Positions 7,013-7,981 of a stretch of DNA of 7,981 bases are shown in pieces. The notes beneath the pieces are model-generated. The model was not told the origin of the DNA, searched no databases, and saw only the letters and a program-made list of their open reading frames with translations. Origin of the DNA: Acidobacteriaceae bacterium (lineage in GTDB: Bacteria; Acidobacteriota; Terriglobia; Terriglobales; Acidobacteriaceae); NCBI GenBank assembly GCA_030838305.1, contig JAUTWY010000449.1:1-7981 (forward strand). The letters are read 5' to 3'. Numbering within the stretch: position 1 is the stretch's first letter; the number at the start of each line of letters is the position of its first letter. The translations under genes and the position numbers were made by a program.

Positions 7013-7981
7013 ATGGGCCGTTTCCTCAACATGAACTGTTTTTGCGTCCGAGCCTGGATTTTGGCGTTGATGTCCCTACTGGGCTCGCTCGCACTTGAGG
7101 CACAATCCGCTCAGGCACACGCGGAACCCGCGATGACAGCCATCGTGCAGGGGTTCGTGCGAGATTCGCGGGGTCGCCCGTTAAGCGGTGCCACAGTTTG
7201 CCTCCAGATCAAGAATGCCGCACTTGTCGCCGTGCATACCGATGCGGCCGGGGCTTATCGCTTTTCGGCGGTGCCCCGAGGCGACTACACTTTACGCGCG
7301 GAGATGGGTGGTTATGCCAACGCTACGGTACCTCCTTTCAGCCTCGCATCAGACGAATCGAGAACAATAGACATTACTCTGCAATCTGGAAAAGAATCAG
7401 GGCCCCACGATTCTTCTTCTGAACTTCCTGAATTCTTTGATGAGCCGCACTTCACCGTTGCCGGGGTAACTGACACCACAAATTTAGGCGGTCATGGCTC
7501 CGATACGATTGTCAGAAATCGGGAGGCGCTCGCTAAGGCAACGGCCTCGCTGAGCAAGCAACCGGCGGCCGCCGTCCCGCTTAGTTCCAACACCGCAAAG
7601 GAACAATCTATGCGCGAAGCCGTTGAAAGCCAACCCGCGAGCTTCGACGCGAATTATCAATTGGGCAAATTGCTTGTCGATCAGGGGAGGGCGGCAGACG
7701 CTCTAGTCTTTCTTGAACGGGCTTCACAATTGAAGCCCAACGACTATGACAGCAGCTACCAGTTGGCGCTGGCCCGTGCGAACACCGGTGATTATGAACG
7801 AGCGCGCACCGACCTTCAGGCATTGCTAACCGCGCTCAATAGATCCAGCCAGAAGAAGGCAGAGTCACATCACTTGATAGGCGAGGCCTGCGAGAAACTT
7901 AATAATCCTCTTGAAGCGGTCCGAGAGTATCAGCGCGCGGCGGAACTGAATCCGGCCGAACCTTATTTTTTCGACTGGGGC
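7013..7981 (+). CDS. Secreted carboxypeptidase-regulatory-like / TPR protein (3' partial)
   Basis: 323 codons from ATG at 7013 run off the right edge with no stop. Residues 12-37 form a signal peptide (Arg, then a hydrophobic stretch AWILALMSLLGSLAL, then AQSAQAHA), so the product is exported. Residues 45-124 are a carboxypeptidase-regulatory-like beta-sandwich: VQGFVRDSRGRPLSGATV, a DAAGAYRFSAVPRGDYTL core and a TIDITL ending. A linker (about 137-195) contains FTVAGVTDTTNLGGHGSD, which I recall from similar acidobacterial proteins. From about 200, TPR-type helices follow (YQLGKLLVDQGRAADALVFL; ALARANTGDYERARTDL; GEACEKLNNPLEAVREYQRA). It is probably a cell-envelope scaffold; it need not be a peptidase, as no catalytic motif is seen. 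The ATG at 7031 is an alternative start; neither has a clear Shine-Dalgarno sequence. Its missing C-terminus may hold more TPRs. Confidence 0.88.
   Translation, partial: MGRFLNMNCFCVRAWILALMSLLGSLALEAQSAQAHAEPAMTAIVQGFVRDSRGRPLSGATVCLQIKNAALVAVHTDAAGAYRFSAVPRGDYTLRAEMGGYANATVPPFSLASDESRTIDITLQSGKESGPHDSSSELPEFFDEPHFTVAGVTDTTNLGGHGSDTIVRNREALAKATASLSKQPAAAVPLSSNTAKEQSMREAVESQPASFDANYQLGKLLVDQGRAADALVFLERASQLKPNDYDSSYQLALARANTGDYERARTDLQALLTALNRSSQKKAESHHLIGEACEKLNNPLEAVREYQRAAELNPAEPYFFDWG

Noticed and set aside
1..7981. CRISPR array, tRNA/rRNA, insertion sequence, attachment site or defence system
   Set aside because: No spaced repeats, no tRNA-like cloverleaf, no transposase or integrase motifs and no terminal inverted repeats were seen; the repeats in the large gene are protein-level FG-GAP and TPR units.

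Overview
The window looks like a piece of an Acidobacteriota chromosome (Terriglobia-like). This is inferred from moderately high GC, from a very large exported protein joining FG-GAP/VCBS repeats, an ASPIC/UnbV domain, a thioredoxin fold and TPRs, and from a carboxypeptidase-regulatory-like/TPR protein of a kind I associate with that phylum. No database search was possible. There is no sign of a phage, transposon, CRISPR array, defence island or RNA gene.

Layout. (1) Positions 2-3901, plus strand: one very large gene, cut by the left edge. Its frame is open to the first base, and the stretch before the only local start codon (TTG at 134) encodes a twin-arginine signal, so the real start lies outside the window. 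(2) 20 bp after its stop, a minus-strand pair of exported nucleoside hydrolases converges on it. The upstream gene (6235-5051) is a canonical class I-type enzyme with a Tat signal. The downstream gene (5004-3922) is a divergent paralogue with a Sec signal and an altered metal/ribose-binding motif. They are 46 bp apart, each has a Shine-Dalgarno sequence, and they are probably one operon. (3) A 135-bp divergent spacer holds a small inverted repeat and a possible promoter. (4) A CYTH-domain protein (6371-6907, plus). (5) A 105-bp spacer with a possible promoter, then a secreted carboxypeptidase-regulatory-like/TPR protein starting at 7013 and still open at the right edge.

How the genes fit together. 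Four of the five proteins carry export signals, so most of the window encodes envelope or extracytoplasmic functions. The nucleoside hydrolase pair would release bases and ribose from nucleosides outside the cytoplasm (scavenging). The two TPR proteins are probably interaction scaffolds, one of them carrying a thioredoxin fold that has lost its first active-site cysteine. The CYTH protein is the only clearly cytoplasmic product and has no obvious link to its neighbours. I do not see a definite new multi-gene system. The most unusual items are the multi-domain exported protein with its SxxC redoxin module, and the tandem pairing of a class I-like with a partly class II-like nucleoside hydrolase.
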